DNA of 64,000 bases, from contig OZ244977.1 of the NCBI GenBank assembly GCA_965222995.1, positions 992,001 through 1,056,000 of the forward strand, given 5' to 3'. The notes beneath the pieces are model-generated. The model did not search any database and had not been told where the DNA came from. It saw only the letters and a list, made by a program, of their open reading frames with translations. Source of the DNA: SB11 sp965222995 (GTDB taxonomy: Bacteria; Bacteroidota; Bacteroidia; UBA8524). Both the position numbers and the translations under genes were made by a program. Below are positions 17,714 through 26,832 of this stretch, piece by piece (within the stretch, counting starts at the first letter, position 1; each line of letters opens with the position of its first letter).

Positions 17714-19683
17714 TCTTTCACAAACTTGGTGGTGCCTTTATACCCGTCTCCTTTTATTTTGATGAGGTAGATGCCTGTAGGTAGTTGGCTCACATTTATA
17801 GTACTTTTTTGTTGTGTAATATCAAAAGTCTCAATGTTTTGTCCTAGTACATTACTTATTTCACCTTGGAGTTTATCAGTGGCAAAGGCTCCTAATTCTA
17901 TATTTAGTGTTGAAATAGCAGGGTTTGGGTATGCTTTCACAGTTAAAGGTTTTTCGGCTAAGTTTATACTTGCGGGGAATGTAACCGATAAACTGTCAAA
18001 AACACCTTGGCTAAAATTATAATAAGTGCCTGATGGTGAAGTTTCTTTTTTAACGGCTCTAACCATGTATACATTATTACCCTGAAAAGGGTCAGCATCA
18101 ACAAAGCTTGTTCCGGTAACTATATCGGTAGTTACCCTGCCCCAAAAGCCGTGCATGTTTTTGGCTCTGTAAATATGGTAGCCTACAATGTCATTATCAG
18201 TTGATGCTGTCCATTGCACTTCAATTCTTTTGGTAGACTGTTCTGTAGCACTAACATTACTCACAGGCAAGGCTGTGTGCATACGCAGGGTGGGGTCTCC
18301 CATAAGCGCAATATGTATGCTGCGTTGCGAACCGTTAAAGTTCCCTTCGTATAGTGTTCCGTTTTCGTTTTGTGTTAATTTAGTACCGTAGCCTATGTTT
18401 TCGCCCAAAGCCATGTGGTGCAATACCCAATTGGGTATACCACCCCAAAAACTGCACAAAATACTAGGTTTTGAGGCTAATGCAGCCCTTAGTAAGTTAT
18501 TGGGACTATCCCAGTCGCCAAAATAACTGCCTGCCAGTGAAGTGAAAATAGTTTTAATACTATCACTGGCAAATTGAGTGGTACGGATAACATTTGCACA
18601 AGAACTATAGCTTCCTGCCCCTGCACCTCCGCTCCAAAGCTTAAAATCTTTTCTTAGTTCGGTACGGTAGTCAAAACCCCCACCTGTATTGTATACAATA
18701 TTTTCTTCACCTATCTGGGGGCAAAAGTTTCTCCAGTTTGATGAGGCAATGGTAAAATTCTGAAAATTGTCATCAATTATTGAAGTTCTGGGGGCAATAA
18801 GCATCCCAAAACGATAGGCATGGTTTTTTTGAAGATAATAACGCAATAGTTCCGTATCATTATCACTAAAAGCGGCAAGGTTCAGTAAATCTACCCTGCC
18901 CACTTGCAAGTCAACATCACTATTAAATCTATTGGCATCAAACTTACCGTCTCCGGGTACATTTTTGTTGGCATCTCTGTTTGTAGCGGTGCTACTGGTC
19001 GATATATCAAACCACTCACCATCAGTATCACCGTAATACCCGTCGCAAGGCCATGCCCCGAAGTGGTTATTCGTATGTCCGTCAGGTACAATATTACCCG
19101 AGTAGGGTACAGGCACATGCCCAAATAAAAACACTGCTTTTACATTCGGTACAGCCTTTATTTTATTTTTCACATCTACCACGCCTTCGGCTCTATCAAC
19201 CACAATGCGCACAGCTTGCCAGCCTTCACCAATTAAGTCGTATTCCAATTGTTTCAGCTCAATAGCTAAGCTTGTTTCATAGGTTTTATCAATTACTAAA
19301 GCAATGGCACCGTGTAAATCATCTGGCATATAATTAATGCCTGAGAATATATAGCCTAAAGCAGCAGTTCCTCCTTCTTTTACCACTACATATTCATAAG
19401 CTTCTCCCACTTTAACATCAGTATCCGTATAAAAACTATCTGTTACAGAAAGATTGGCATATACAGTTCCCCAGCTTTTTTCCTCTTTTTTCTTTCTAAA
19501 AACCCTTAGTGTAGTAGCATCGTTAAACTTTTGAAAGTTTAGGGTAATAGAGGGTGTACTCTCATTAAGTGTTGCTGAAAGTCTTACCGTTCTGTTACGA
19601 TTAAACTGTGCTGAAAGTGATATGGATGAAAAGCAAAAAAGCAGCAGTATAATTATATATTGTTTAGGTAGAAAAAGTCTCAT
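17710..19683 (-). CDS. large T9SS-exported protein, possibly gingipain (C25)-like, with Fn3-like and sorting domains
   Basis: 657 residues. A signal peptide (1-25, ending SLSAQ) is followed by a beta domain, then a mixed alpha/beta domain (about 120-470) whose strands VKAVFLFGHVPVPYS and PSILCSFWGG and the closing ALMGDPTLRM recall C25 gingipain-type caspase folds. Candidate His and Cys residues are present (GHTNNH; WPCDGYY; SILCSF) but the catalytic dyad cannot be assigned. An Fn3-like domain (about 475-560) and a T9SS type A tail (about 585-657, KAYPNPAIS...GIYLIKI) end it. Cell-surface peptidase or adhesin are both possible. Confidence 0.72.
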   Translation of the reverse strand: MRLFLPKQYIIILLLFCFSSISLSAQFNRNRTVRLSATLNESTPSITLNFQKFNDATTLRVFRKKKEEKSWGTVYANLSVTDSFYTDTDVKVGEAYEYVVVKEGGTAALGYIFSGINYMPDDLHGAIALVIDKTYETSLAIELKQLEYDLIGEGWQAVRIVVDRAEGVVDVKNKIKAVPNVKAVFLFGHVPVPYSGNIVPDGHTNNHFGAWPCDGYYGDTDGEWFDISTSSTATNRDANKNVPGDGKFDANRFNSDVDLQVGRVDLLNLAAFSDNDTELLRYYLQKNHAYRFGMLIAPRTSIIDDNFQNFTIASSNWRNFCPQIGEENIVYNTGGGFDYRTELRKDFKLWSGGAGAGSYSSCANVIRTTQFASDSIKTIFTSLAGSYFGDWDSPNNLLRAALASKPSILCSFWGGIPNWVLHHMALGENIGYGTKLTQNENGTLYEGNFNGSQRSIHIALMGDPTLRMHTALPVSNVSATEQSTKRIEVQWTASTDNDIVGYHIYRAKNMHGFWGRVTTDIVTGTSFVDADPFQGNNVYMVRAVKKETSPSGTYYNFSQGVFDSLSVTFPASINLAEKPLTVKAYPNPAISTLNIELGAFATDKLQGEISNVLGQNIETFDITQQKSTINVSQLPTGIYLIKIKGDGYKGTTKFVKE

Positions 19684-19742
19684 GCCTGTAAGTATTTAAA
19701 CAAGCAATTTAAGAATTTTATACTAAAGCAATAATTAAGAGT

Positions 19743-20339
19743 TTATACTATCTGTACAATCTCGTTGAAGTAGGAAAGCAGTTCATCTTTGCCTATTTTC
19801 TTTTCAGCAGATGAGACAAAATAAACAGGTAAATCTTCCCAGTATTTCAATAATTCTTCCTTAAAAGCCTCAACATTTTTTTCCAGCTCATTGGCTTTAG
19901 GCTTATCAGCCTTAGTAAATACTATACTTAACGGAATACCATTTTCTCCCAGCCAGTTAATAAATTCTACATCAATTTTCTGAGGAGGTATTCTACTATC
20001 AATCAGCACAAAAACACAATATAAAGTTTCACGTTTTTTTAAATAAAGGCGAATCATATCATCCCACTTATCACGCATTTTTTTAGATACTTTGGCATAT
20101 CCGTAACCTGGTAAATCTACCAAGTACCACGATTCATCAATTAAAAAATGGTTAATAGTTTGAGTTTTTCCGGGAGTTGATGATGTTTTAGCTAATTTTT
20201 GCTGATTGCATAACATATTTATCAAAGATGATTTACCCACGTTAGACCTTCCTATAAAAGCCAACTCGGGCAAACCTTTTTGCGGCAACTTCTCTAATGA
20301 AGTATAACTACTGATAAACTTTGCGCTTTTAATATCCAT
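19743..20339 (-). CDS. engB: ribosome biogenesis GTP-binding protein YihA/YsxC (EngB)
   Basis: 198-residue TRAFAC GTPase needed for large ribosomal subunit assembly. G1 GRSNVGKSSL (about residues 29-38), G3 DLPGYGYAKV and G4 TKADK are intact, as is the G5-like SSAEKKIG. Length is normal. It is alone on the minus strand, divergent from ubiE. Confidence 0.96.
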   Translation of the reverse strand: MDIKSAKFISSYTSLEKLPQKGLPELAFIGRSNVGKSSLINMLCNQQKLAKTSSTPGKTQTINHFLIDESWYLVDLPGYGYAKVSKKMRDKWDDMIRLYLKKRETLYCVFVLIDSRIPPQKIDVEFINWLGENGIPLSIVFTKADKPKANELEKNVEAFKEELLKYWEDLPVYFVSSAEKKIGKDELLSYFNEIVQIV

Positions 20340-20362
20340 GCTGAAAATGGCAGCTATTTTGC

Positions 20363-20370
20363 TACCTTTG
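20363..20370 (+). promoter_or_regulatory. -7 promoter box of ubiE-porT
   Basis: TACCTTTG matches the consensus, 70 bases before the ubiE TTG start. No clear -33 TTG at the expected distance. Confidence 0.45.
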
Positions 20371-20440
20371 CAAACCTAAAATAAAATGCTGCGTTATTAT
20401 AATTTTAAAAGAATTTAATAGAGCAGGTAAATAGGATATT

Positions 20441-21181
20441 TTGAAAGAGAATTTGGATACAGTTACTCCATACAAACAATCGGAGATGGGCAAGAAGCAG
20501 CAGGTAGAGCGCATGTTTGACAATATTGCTCACCGCTACGATTTTTTGAACCATTTTTTATCGTTGGGTATTGACAATGTATGGCGAAAAAAAGCCATTA
20601 AGAATTTAAATACCATACAACCCAAAAGTGTACTTGATATTGCTACCGGTACGGGCGATGTGGCTTTTGCCATAAATAAAAATATTAAACCTGAAACTCT
20701 GGTTGGGCTCGATTTATCGGAAGGGATGCTGAAGTTTGCGCGTGAAAAAGCAAAGAAGCGTGGTTTAGAAAATACGATAAGCTTTGTTAAGGGAGACAGC
20801 GAAAATTTAGAGTTTGCAGACAATAGTTTTGAAGGAGTAATCGTTTCTTTTGGTGTAAGAAACTTTGAAAACCTTGAGAAAGGATTAGCTGAAATACACC
20901 GCGTACTGAAGCCAAATGGCAAACTAGTTGTTCTTGAGTTTTCTAAACCCAAAAAATTCCCAGTTAAAAATCTGTATAATTTCTACTTTAATAACATTTT
21001 GCCCTTGTGGGGTAAGCTAATTTCTAAAGACCAAAGCGCGTATACTTATTTACCCGAATCGGTAAAGGCATTTCCTGAGGGAAATGCGTTTTGCGGTATA
21101 ATGCAAAAACAGGGCTTTAGTGTAGTAGAACAGAAACCATTAACCTTCGGAATTTGTACAATATATTCAGGCATACGATAA
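20441..21181 (+). CDS. ubiE: demethylmenaquinone methyltransferase (UbiE/MenG)
   Basis: 246-residue SAM-dependent methyltransferase that makes menaquinone from demethylmenaquinone. The N-terminal VERMFDNIAHRYDFLNHFLSLG and the SAM motif DIATGTGDVAF are UbiE hallmarks, and RVLKPNGKLVVLEFSKP is present. Start is TTG 20441, because the TVTPYKQ segment after it is usual in Bacteroidota homologues; ATG 20486 would lose it. Its 3' end overlaps the porT start by 28 bases. Confidence 0.94.
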   Translation: MKENLDTVTPYKQSEMGKKQQVERMFDNIAHRYDFLNHFLSLGIDNVWRKKAIKNLNTIQPKSVLDIATGTGDVAFAINKNIKPETLVGLDLSEGMLKFAREKAKKRGLENTISFVKGDSENLEFADNSFEGVIVSFGVRNFENLEKGLAEIHRVLKPNGKLVVLEFSKPKKFPVKNLYNFYFNNILPLWGKLISKDQSAYTYLPESVKAFPEGNAFCGIMQKQGFSVVEQKPLTFGICTIYSGIR

Positions 21182-21864
21182 AGTTTTCAGCTATAGTAAT
21201 ATTGGCATTATTGGGCAATACCTTATCTGCCCAACAGCTAAATATGCCCAATTACTGGAATAAGCGTAAAGTGCGTTTTGGCTTTACCTTGGGCTTAAAC
21301 TCAAACGACTTTAAGGTACGTATGGCCAATGAGTTCCTAAACATAGATACCCTACAAACCATTGCTGTTAAAAGATTTCCCGGGTTTGTATTAGGTGGTA
21401 TTGTAGATTATAAAATTAACAAACATTTTAACCTTAGAGCATTGCCATCACTTGCACTGGGGCAAAGAAATATTGTTTATACTTTTACCAATAACAAGTT
21501 TAACCGCGAAGTAAAAATAGAGTCTGTATACTTAGAATTGCCTATCCATTTAAAATACCGTACCCGTCGTTTTGGGAACTATGGTTTTTATGTAGTAGCA
21601 GGCGGGAAGTACAGTTATGATTTAGGCTCAAATATTGACGCAAACAGAAGTTTAGCCGACCCTGTAGTGGCTGTAGTGCCCCACTCATTTAGCTACGAGC
21701 TGGGTTTTGGTTTCGATATTTATTTCCCCTACTTTAAGTTATCTCCCGAGGTTAAAATAACCAATGGTTTACACAATGTATTGGTTAAAGACGGCTTTGT
21801 ATATACAGAAGCATTTGATGGTTTTTGGAGCCGTATAGTTAACTTCTCTTTTCACTTCGAATAA
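21154..21864 (+). CDS. porT: PorT-like outer membrane beta-barrel protein (type IX secretion)
   Basis: 236 residues with a signal peptide (ending LSAQQ) and alternating beta-strands (RVRFGFTLGLN-type, LELPIHLKYRT, FGFDIYFPYFKLSPEVKI) of an eight-stranded outer membrane barrel. PorT is needed for T9SS export of gingipains in Porphyromonas gingivalis and is commonly encoded next to ubiE, as here. Start is TTG 21154, inside ubiE; no upstream ATG serves. It supports a working T9SS in this organism, consistent with the T9SS cargo genes in the window. Confidence 0.87.
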   Translation: MYNIFRHTIKFSAIVILALLGNTLSAQQLNMPNYWNKRKVRFGFTLGLNSNDFKVRMANEFLNIDTLQTIAVKRFPGFVLGGIVDYKINKHFNLRALPSLALGQRNIVYTFTNNKFNREVKIESVYLELPIHLKYRTRRFGNYGFYVVAGGKYSYDLGSNIDANRSLADPVVAVVPHSFSYELGFGFDIYFPYFKLSPEVKITNGLHNVLVKDGFVYTEAFDGFWSRIVNFSFHFE

Positions 21865-21869
21865 AAAAA

Positions 21870-21877
21870 TACCTTTG
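21870..21877 (+). promoter_or_regulatory. -7 promoter box of tgt
   Basis: TACCTTTG ends eight bases before the tgt ATG, predicting a leader of only a few bases. Confidence 0.5.
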
Positions 21878-21885
21878 CCTCGTTA

Positions 21886-23004
21886 ATGAAGTTTACTCTT
21901 AAGGCTAAAGACAAGAATAGCAGTGCACGGCTGGGTGAGATTGAAACGGCTCACGGCAATATACAAACTCCCATTTTTATGCCGGTGGGTACAGTTGGTT
22001 CTGTAAAAGCCATAAAACAAGAAGAACTAAAAGAGCGAATAAAAGCACAAATAATTTTAGGAAATACCTACCACTTATACTTGCGCCCCGGTACAGATAT
22101 ATTGAAACAAGCAGGAGGGTTGCACAAGTTTATTAATTGGGATAGGCCTATGCTTACCGATAGCGGAGGCTTTCAAGTGTTTTCATTATCAGAAAAAAGA
22201 AAACTAACTGAGGAAGGTGCATGGTTTAAATCGCACATAGACGGTAGCAAGCATTTATTTAGTCCTGAAAAGGTAATGGATATACAACGCCTTATAGGTG
22301 CTGATATTATAATGGCATTTGATGAGTGTACACCTTACCCTTGTGAGTACGACTATGCTGAAAATTCTATGCACTTAACCCATAGGTGGTTGAAACGCTG
22401 TGTAGATTATTTTAAAACCACAGAACCTGTTTATGGTTATGAGCAAACCCTTTTCCCTATTGTGCAGGGAAGTGTATATAAGGGTTTACGAAAACAATCT
22501 GCTGAATATATAGCATCAATGGGTAGCGATGGTAATGCTATCGGTGGTTTATCTGTTGGTGAGCCGGCAGAAATGATGTATGAAATGACCGAGTTGGTTT
22601 GTGGTATTTTACCTGAAGATAAACCCCGTTACCTTATGGGAGTAGGTACACCTGCAAACTTATTGGAGTGTATTGCTTTAGGTATAGATATGTTTGACTG
22701 TGTGATGCCTACCCGCAATGCACGGAACGGTATGTTGTTTACTGCAGAGGGAACCATAAACATTAAAAACCAAAAATGGGAGAACGACTTTAGTGCTATT
22801 GATGATGAACTAACTCCCGATTATTCTAAAGCCTATTTGCGCCATTTAATACGTTCAGCAGAAATGTTGGGCTCTATTATAGCCAGTTTGCACAATTTAA
22901 GCTTCTATTTATGGCTAATGGAGCAGGCAAGGCAAAAAATAAGTGAGGGTACTTTTTTTGAATGGAAACAGCAAATGGTACCTAAATTGCAAAGAAGACT
23001 ATAA
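21886..23004 (+). CDS. tgt: queuine tRNA-ribosyltransferase (Tgt)
   Basis: 372 residues, near family length. It exchanges guanine 34 for preQ1 in GUN-anticodon tRNAs. Catalytic and binding motifs are present: MLTDSGGFQVFSL, ADIIMAFDECTPYP, GGLSVGEP and FDCVMPTRNARNG. The usual CxCxxC zinc-binding cysteines before YSKAYLRHL are missing: that stretch reads DDELTPDYSKAY. It is followed 43 bases later by an LPS-export permease gene. Confidence 0.94.
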   Translation: MKFTLKAKDKNSSARLGEIETAHGNIQTPIFMPVGTVGSVKAIKQEELKERIKAQIILGNTYHLYLRPGTDILKQAGGLHKFINWDRPMLTDSGGFQVFSLSEKRKLTEEGAWFKSHIDGSKHLFSPEKVMDIQRLIGADIIMAFDECTPYPCEYDYAENSMHLTHRWLKRCVDYFKTTEPVYGYEQTLFPIVQGSVYKGLRKQSAEYIASMGSDGNAIGGLSVGEPAEMMYEMTELVCGILPEDKPRYLMGVGTPANLLECIALGIDMFDCVMPTRNARNGMLFTAEGTINIKNQKWENDFSAIDDELTPDYSKAYLRHLIRSAEMLGSIIASLHNLSFYLWLMEQARQKISEGTFFEWKQQMVPKLQRRL

Positions 23005-23047
23005 TATTTTGAGACAATAATTAAGTAGGAAATAAATTAAGCAGCGA

Positions 23048-24136
23048 ATGCTAACCATAATAGACAGGTACATATTAAAAAAATATTTCACCACCTTCTT
23101 TTTCTCATTGGGGATGGCAATATTGGTGTCTATAGTGGTAGATACATCTGAAAAGATGGATGATTTCATCAGCAGTAAAGTAAGCTTTGGAAATATTATT
23201 ACAGATTATTATGTGTACTTCATACCGTATTTGTATAATCTGTTTAGCCCGTTATTTACCTTTTTGGCAGTGCTGCTCATAACATCAAAACTGGCAACGG
23301 ATTCTGAAATTATTTCAATATTGGCAAGTGGGGTAAGCTACCAGCGTTTGTTGCGCCCGTTTCTAATTGGTGCTGTAATTTTAGGAGTTATTACTTGGTT
23401 ACTTAATTCATGGTTGATACCCGAAACGGATAAGCGCAGGGTTGAGTTTCAGAATAGAGTTTTGAAAGGACGCAAAAGCGATAATAACTGGAAGCAGAAT
23501 ATACACAGGCAAATACAAAAAGACCAGATACTATATATACAAACCTTTAACAATAAAGACAGTTTCGGTTATCACATGACGCTTGAGCGGTACGACGATT
23601 TGGAAATGAAATCTAAGCTATATGCCGAGAAAATTTATTGGAATGAGGAAACCGAGTCATGGGCACTGCAAAACTATTTTATACGTGAGTTTTTGGGAGA
23701 TGGTGAGGAGGGCATAAAAAAAGGTGAGCAAATGGATATTACCATCAACTTTAACCCGCAGCATATATTTAGGCGAAACGATGAAGTTGGAGTACTTAAC
23801 CAAAAAGAATTGAATGAAGTTATTGTGGATGAAAAAGAACGGGGGGCAACTAATATTGATTACTATTTAATTGAAAAATACCGCAGGGTAGCGTTTCCAT
23901 TTGCAGGCATTATACTCACGCTTATAGCATTTGTAATAGCCTCACGGAAAGTACGAGGAGGTATAGGTATACATTTAGGATTAGGAGTATTGGTAGGTGG
24001 AGCCTTTATGCTATTTAGTCACTTTGGAAACACTTTTGCCACATCAGGTGGTTTAGACCCGCTTATTGCTGCATGGATACCCAATACCGTTTTCTTATTG
24101 CTGGGTATATACTTATATATAAGGGCTCCAAAGTAA
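23048..24136 (+). CDS. LptF/LptG (YjgP/YjgQ) family LPS export permease
   Basis: 362 residues with six hydrophobic segments: three near residues 15-110 and three near 280-360, around a soluble beta-rich middle, the LptF/G layout. The N-terminus TIIDRYILKKYFTTFFFSL is typical. With LptB ATPase it would extract lipopolysaccharide from the inner membrane toward the outer. Whether LptF or LptG cannot be told. LpxB earlier in the window agrees with LPS production. Confidence 0.9.
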   Translation: MLTIIDRYILKKYFTTFFFSLGMAILVSIVVDTSEKMDDFISSKVSFGNIITDYYVYFIPYLYNLFSPLFTFLAVLLITSKLATDSEIISILASGVSYQRLLRPFLIGAVILGVITWLLNSWLIPETDKRRVEFQNRVLKGRKSDNNWKQNIHRQIQKDQILYIQTFNNKDSFGYHMTLERYDDLEMKSKLYAEKIYWNEETESWALQNYFIREFLGDGEEGIKKGEQMDITINFNPQHIFRRNDEVGVLNQKELNEVIVDEKERGATNIDYYLIEKYRRVAFPFAGIILTLIAFVIASRKVRGGIGIHLGLGVLVGGAFMLFSHFGNTFATSGGLDPLIAAWIPNTVFLLLGIYLYIRAPK

Positions 24137-24204
24137 ATTTAGGTATAAGGCAACTTTAAACTAAAAAAACTCGTTTAAATATTGTAACTTATGTCAAGTT
24201 TATT

Positions 24205-26729
24205 TTGAGTTTTAACTTGAGAAATATAATAGCAATTGCATGGTTAGTTAGCCTATCAGTTAGCTGTTTTGCACAAAAAGAATCTAATACATGGTATTTT
24301 GGGACTAAGGCAGGGTTAGATTTTTCAAGTGGTGCGCCCGTTGCAATAACAAACGGACAATTAACAACCAGTGAGGGGTGTGCTACAATTAGCAATAGCG
24401 ATGGAGTATTAAAGTTTTATACCGATGGAATTACAGTATATACAAAAAATCATACTGTAATGAAAAACGGGAGTGGTCTTATGGGGAATAGCTCTGCAAC
24501 ACAATCTGCAGTTGTTGCGCCACATCCTGGTGATACTTCAATATTCTATATTTTTACCATAGATGCTTTACAAAACAATCTAACAAACGGGCTTAGGTAT
24601 AGTGTAGTTGATATGCGGTTGGATGGCAGTAATGGGGCAGTAACTACAAAAAATGTTTTATTGTATACACCATCAGCAGAAAAAGTTACGGCCATAAAAC
24701 ACGGAAACGGTATTGATTTTTGGATAATAAGCCACAGGTTTGGTAATGATGAGTTTGTGGCTTACAAACTAACAAAAGCGGGTTTAGATTTAACTCCTAT
24801 AATCTCAAAAGTAGGCACTCCTCATGCCGGTGGGTCAACTAATAATCCAGTTACAAATGGAAAAGGAAATTCACAAGGATACTTAAAAGCTTCTCCCAAA
24901 GTAGAAAAATAGCCTTAGCAATCATTAAAAGTGAGCTATTTGAACTATTTGATTTTGATAATAAAACAGGTAAACTTTCAAATGCTCAAAAATCACCTGT
25001 TTCCATACCGGGAGCATATGGTGTAGAGTTCTCTCCCGATGGAAGCAAGTTGTATTTAAGTTCCTATTATCCTAATGGTTCAGTATATCAGTACGATATG
25101 CAGGCACCAAACATATTTACCAGCAGAGTAGTATTAACTACCGGAAATACATCGGTAAGGTTTGGGGCAATTCAAGCAGGGCCTGACGGTAAACTATATG
25201 TTGCCAGACGAAACTAGGGAAGTATAGATGTGATAAATAATCCCAATGCCAAGGGAATAGCATGCGACTATAAGAGAAACCAGATTGGTTTAAAGGGTAG
25301 AACTTCAAAAATCGGGCTACCCACTTTTATACAATCTTACTTTAGAAAGGATACCCTTAAATGTTCTTTTTCTTACCAAGGGCTTTGTGTGAAAGACTCT
25401 TTCAAGTTTTTTGTAACCACTAATTACGGAGTAGAGAATTTTTTATGGGACTTTGGTGATAATTCTTCTCAAAACGATACTGCATCGGGAGATACTGTAT
25501 ACTATCTATACAAACAAGGGGGTACTTATTACCCTAAACTACTGGCTACAGTTGGGAATGAAAAGTGTGAAGTAAAACTATCCATATCAGCAATTGATAA
25601 AGCAGAAATAATTTTACCCAAAGATACATTTGTTTGTGAGAAGCAAAGTATTACTATAGTACCACTTAAGTATCATGGCAAAATAAACTGGAACACAGCA
25701 GCAAAAGACACCTTCCCAACCTTATCAGTAGATACGGCAGGTATATTTATAGCTACAAATACAAACAGTTGTGGAGTTGATAAGGACACTATAAAAGTTT
25801 CTTATAAAGCCTTGCCAAAAATATCTATACAAACCGAAAGTGTAGTTTGTCCTAATAGACCATTTAGTGCATCGGTAACATCAGACCATAAAGTAATAAA
25901 CTGGCATGATGGGAAAAGTATAATTAATCGCACTTTTAGTATAGCAGATACATCAATACTTTGGGTGCAAAGCAGTAATATTTGCGGCACGTCTTACGAC
26001 TCTGTGGATGTAGCTGTTTACCCAAAACTTCAATTTAAAATAAATGCAGATAGTGCTGTTTGCCCTGATGTGGATTTTGGTTTAAGTGCAACATCAAATT
26101 CAGACAGTGCTGTAAACTGGTTTAATACAACTATAGGCAAAGCTACTGTTGCAAATATTCCTAAAGGGCAATGGGTATGGGCTGTAACCAAAAATCAATG
26201 TGTAACAAAGTATGATTCTGCATTTATTGAAACCTATGAACCAACCACTGTAGATTTAGGAGGCGATAAAGAGATTTGCGATACTGATATAGTGATTGAT
26301 GCAGGAATTATTGATGCAGAATATATTTGGCAAGATATACCTAGTTACAATAAACAAACTTTTGTTGCAACCAAACCAGGTGTGTACAAAGTAGCTGCTA
26401 CACGATGCAAAAAAACGGTTGTTGATTCAATAACAATATACCCTCCTCAAGATACAGGGGTTTATATTCCCAATGCATTTACACCCAACAGAGATATGGT
26501 AAATGACACCTTTGTGGTATTTAGTGATGGTTTTGCTCCTAAGAAGTATCAATTGTATATCTATAGTCGCTGGGGCGAAGAAATATTTAAGAGTGATGAT
26601 TATTTACAAAGTTGGGATGGAACCTTTAAAGGGAAAGAGGCCCCTGAAGGAGCATATCTATACATGCTTAACTTGTTGCGTTGCAATAGAATAAAAAGAT
26701 ATAAAGGTAATATTACACTCATTAGATAA
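24205..26729 (+). pseudogene. disrupted T9SS type B (gliding-motility C-terminal domain) adhesin
   Basis: One ancestral ORF of about 840 codons is broken twice. The N-terminal part (24205-24912; signal peptide ending CFAQ, then a WD40/propeller-like domain) runs into a stop after KASP. Removing a one-base loss near 24898-24901 restores ...KIALAIIKSELFELFDFD in the next frame. That frame then meets an in-frame TAG at 25215-25217 (VARRN-stop-GSIDVINNP). After it come a PKD domain (about 25420-25580, NFLWDFGDNSS), Ig-like repeats and the gliding motility-associated C-terminal domain (IPNAFTPNRD...NDTF; APEGAYLYML). Both lesions would have to be sequencing errors for the gene to be intact. Confidence 0.88.
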
Positions 26730-26795
26730 ACCCTTGGTATCCCACATATCCACAGTTTCAGGGTAAAAATATTTAGTAGGCAAGCATATTTCTTT

Positions 26796-26803
26796 ATTTT
26801 CGC
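26796..26803 (+). promoter_or_regulatory. -7 promoter box (TTCG variant) of the SPT-like gene
   Basis: TATTTTCG fits TAnnTTCG, 29 bases before the ATG at 26833. Confidence 0.4.
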
Positions 26804-26832
26804 AGAATATTTTAAGCCATCCTTATTATTTT

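Noticed and set aside
24895..24912. Programmed -1 frameshift in the adhesin gene
   Set aside because: The A-run gives no proper X_XXY_YYZ slippery site in the zero frame, and a second in-frame stop follows 300 bases later, so decay explains the data better.
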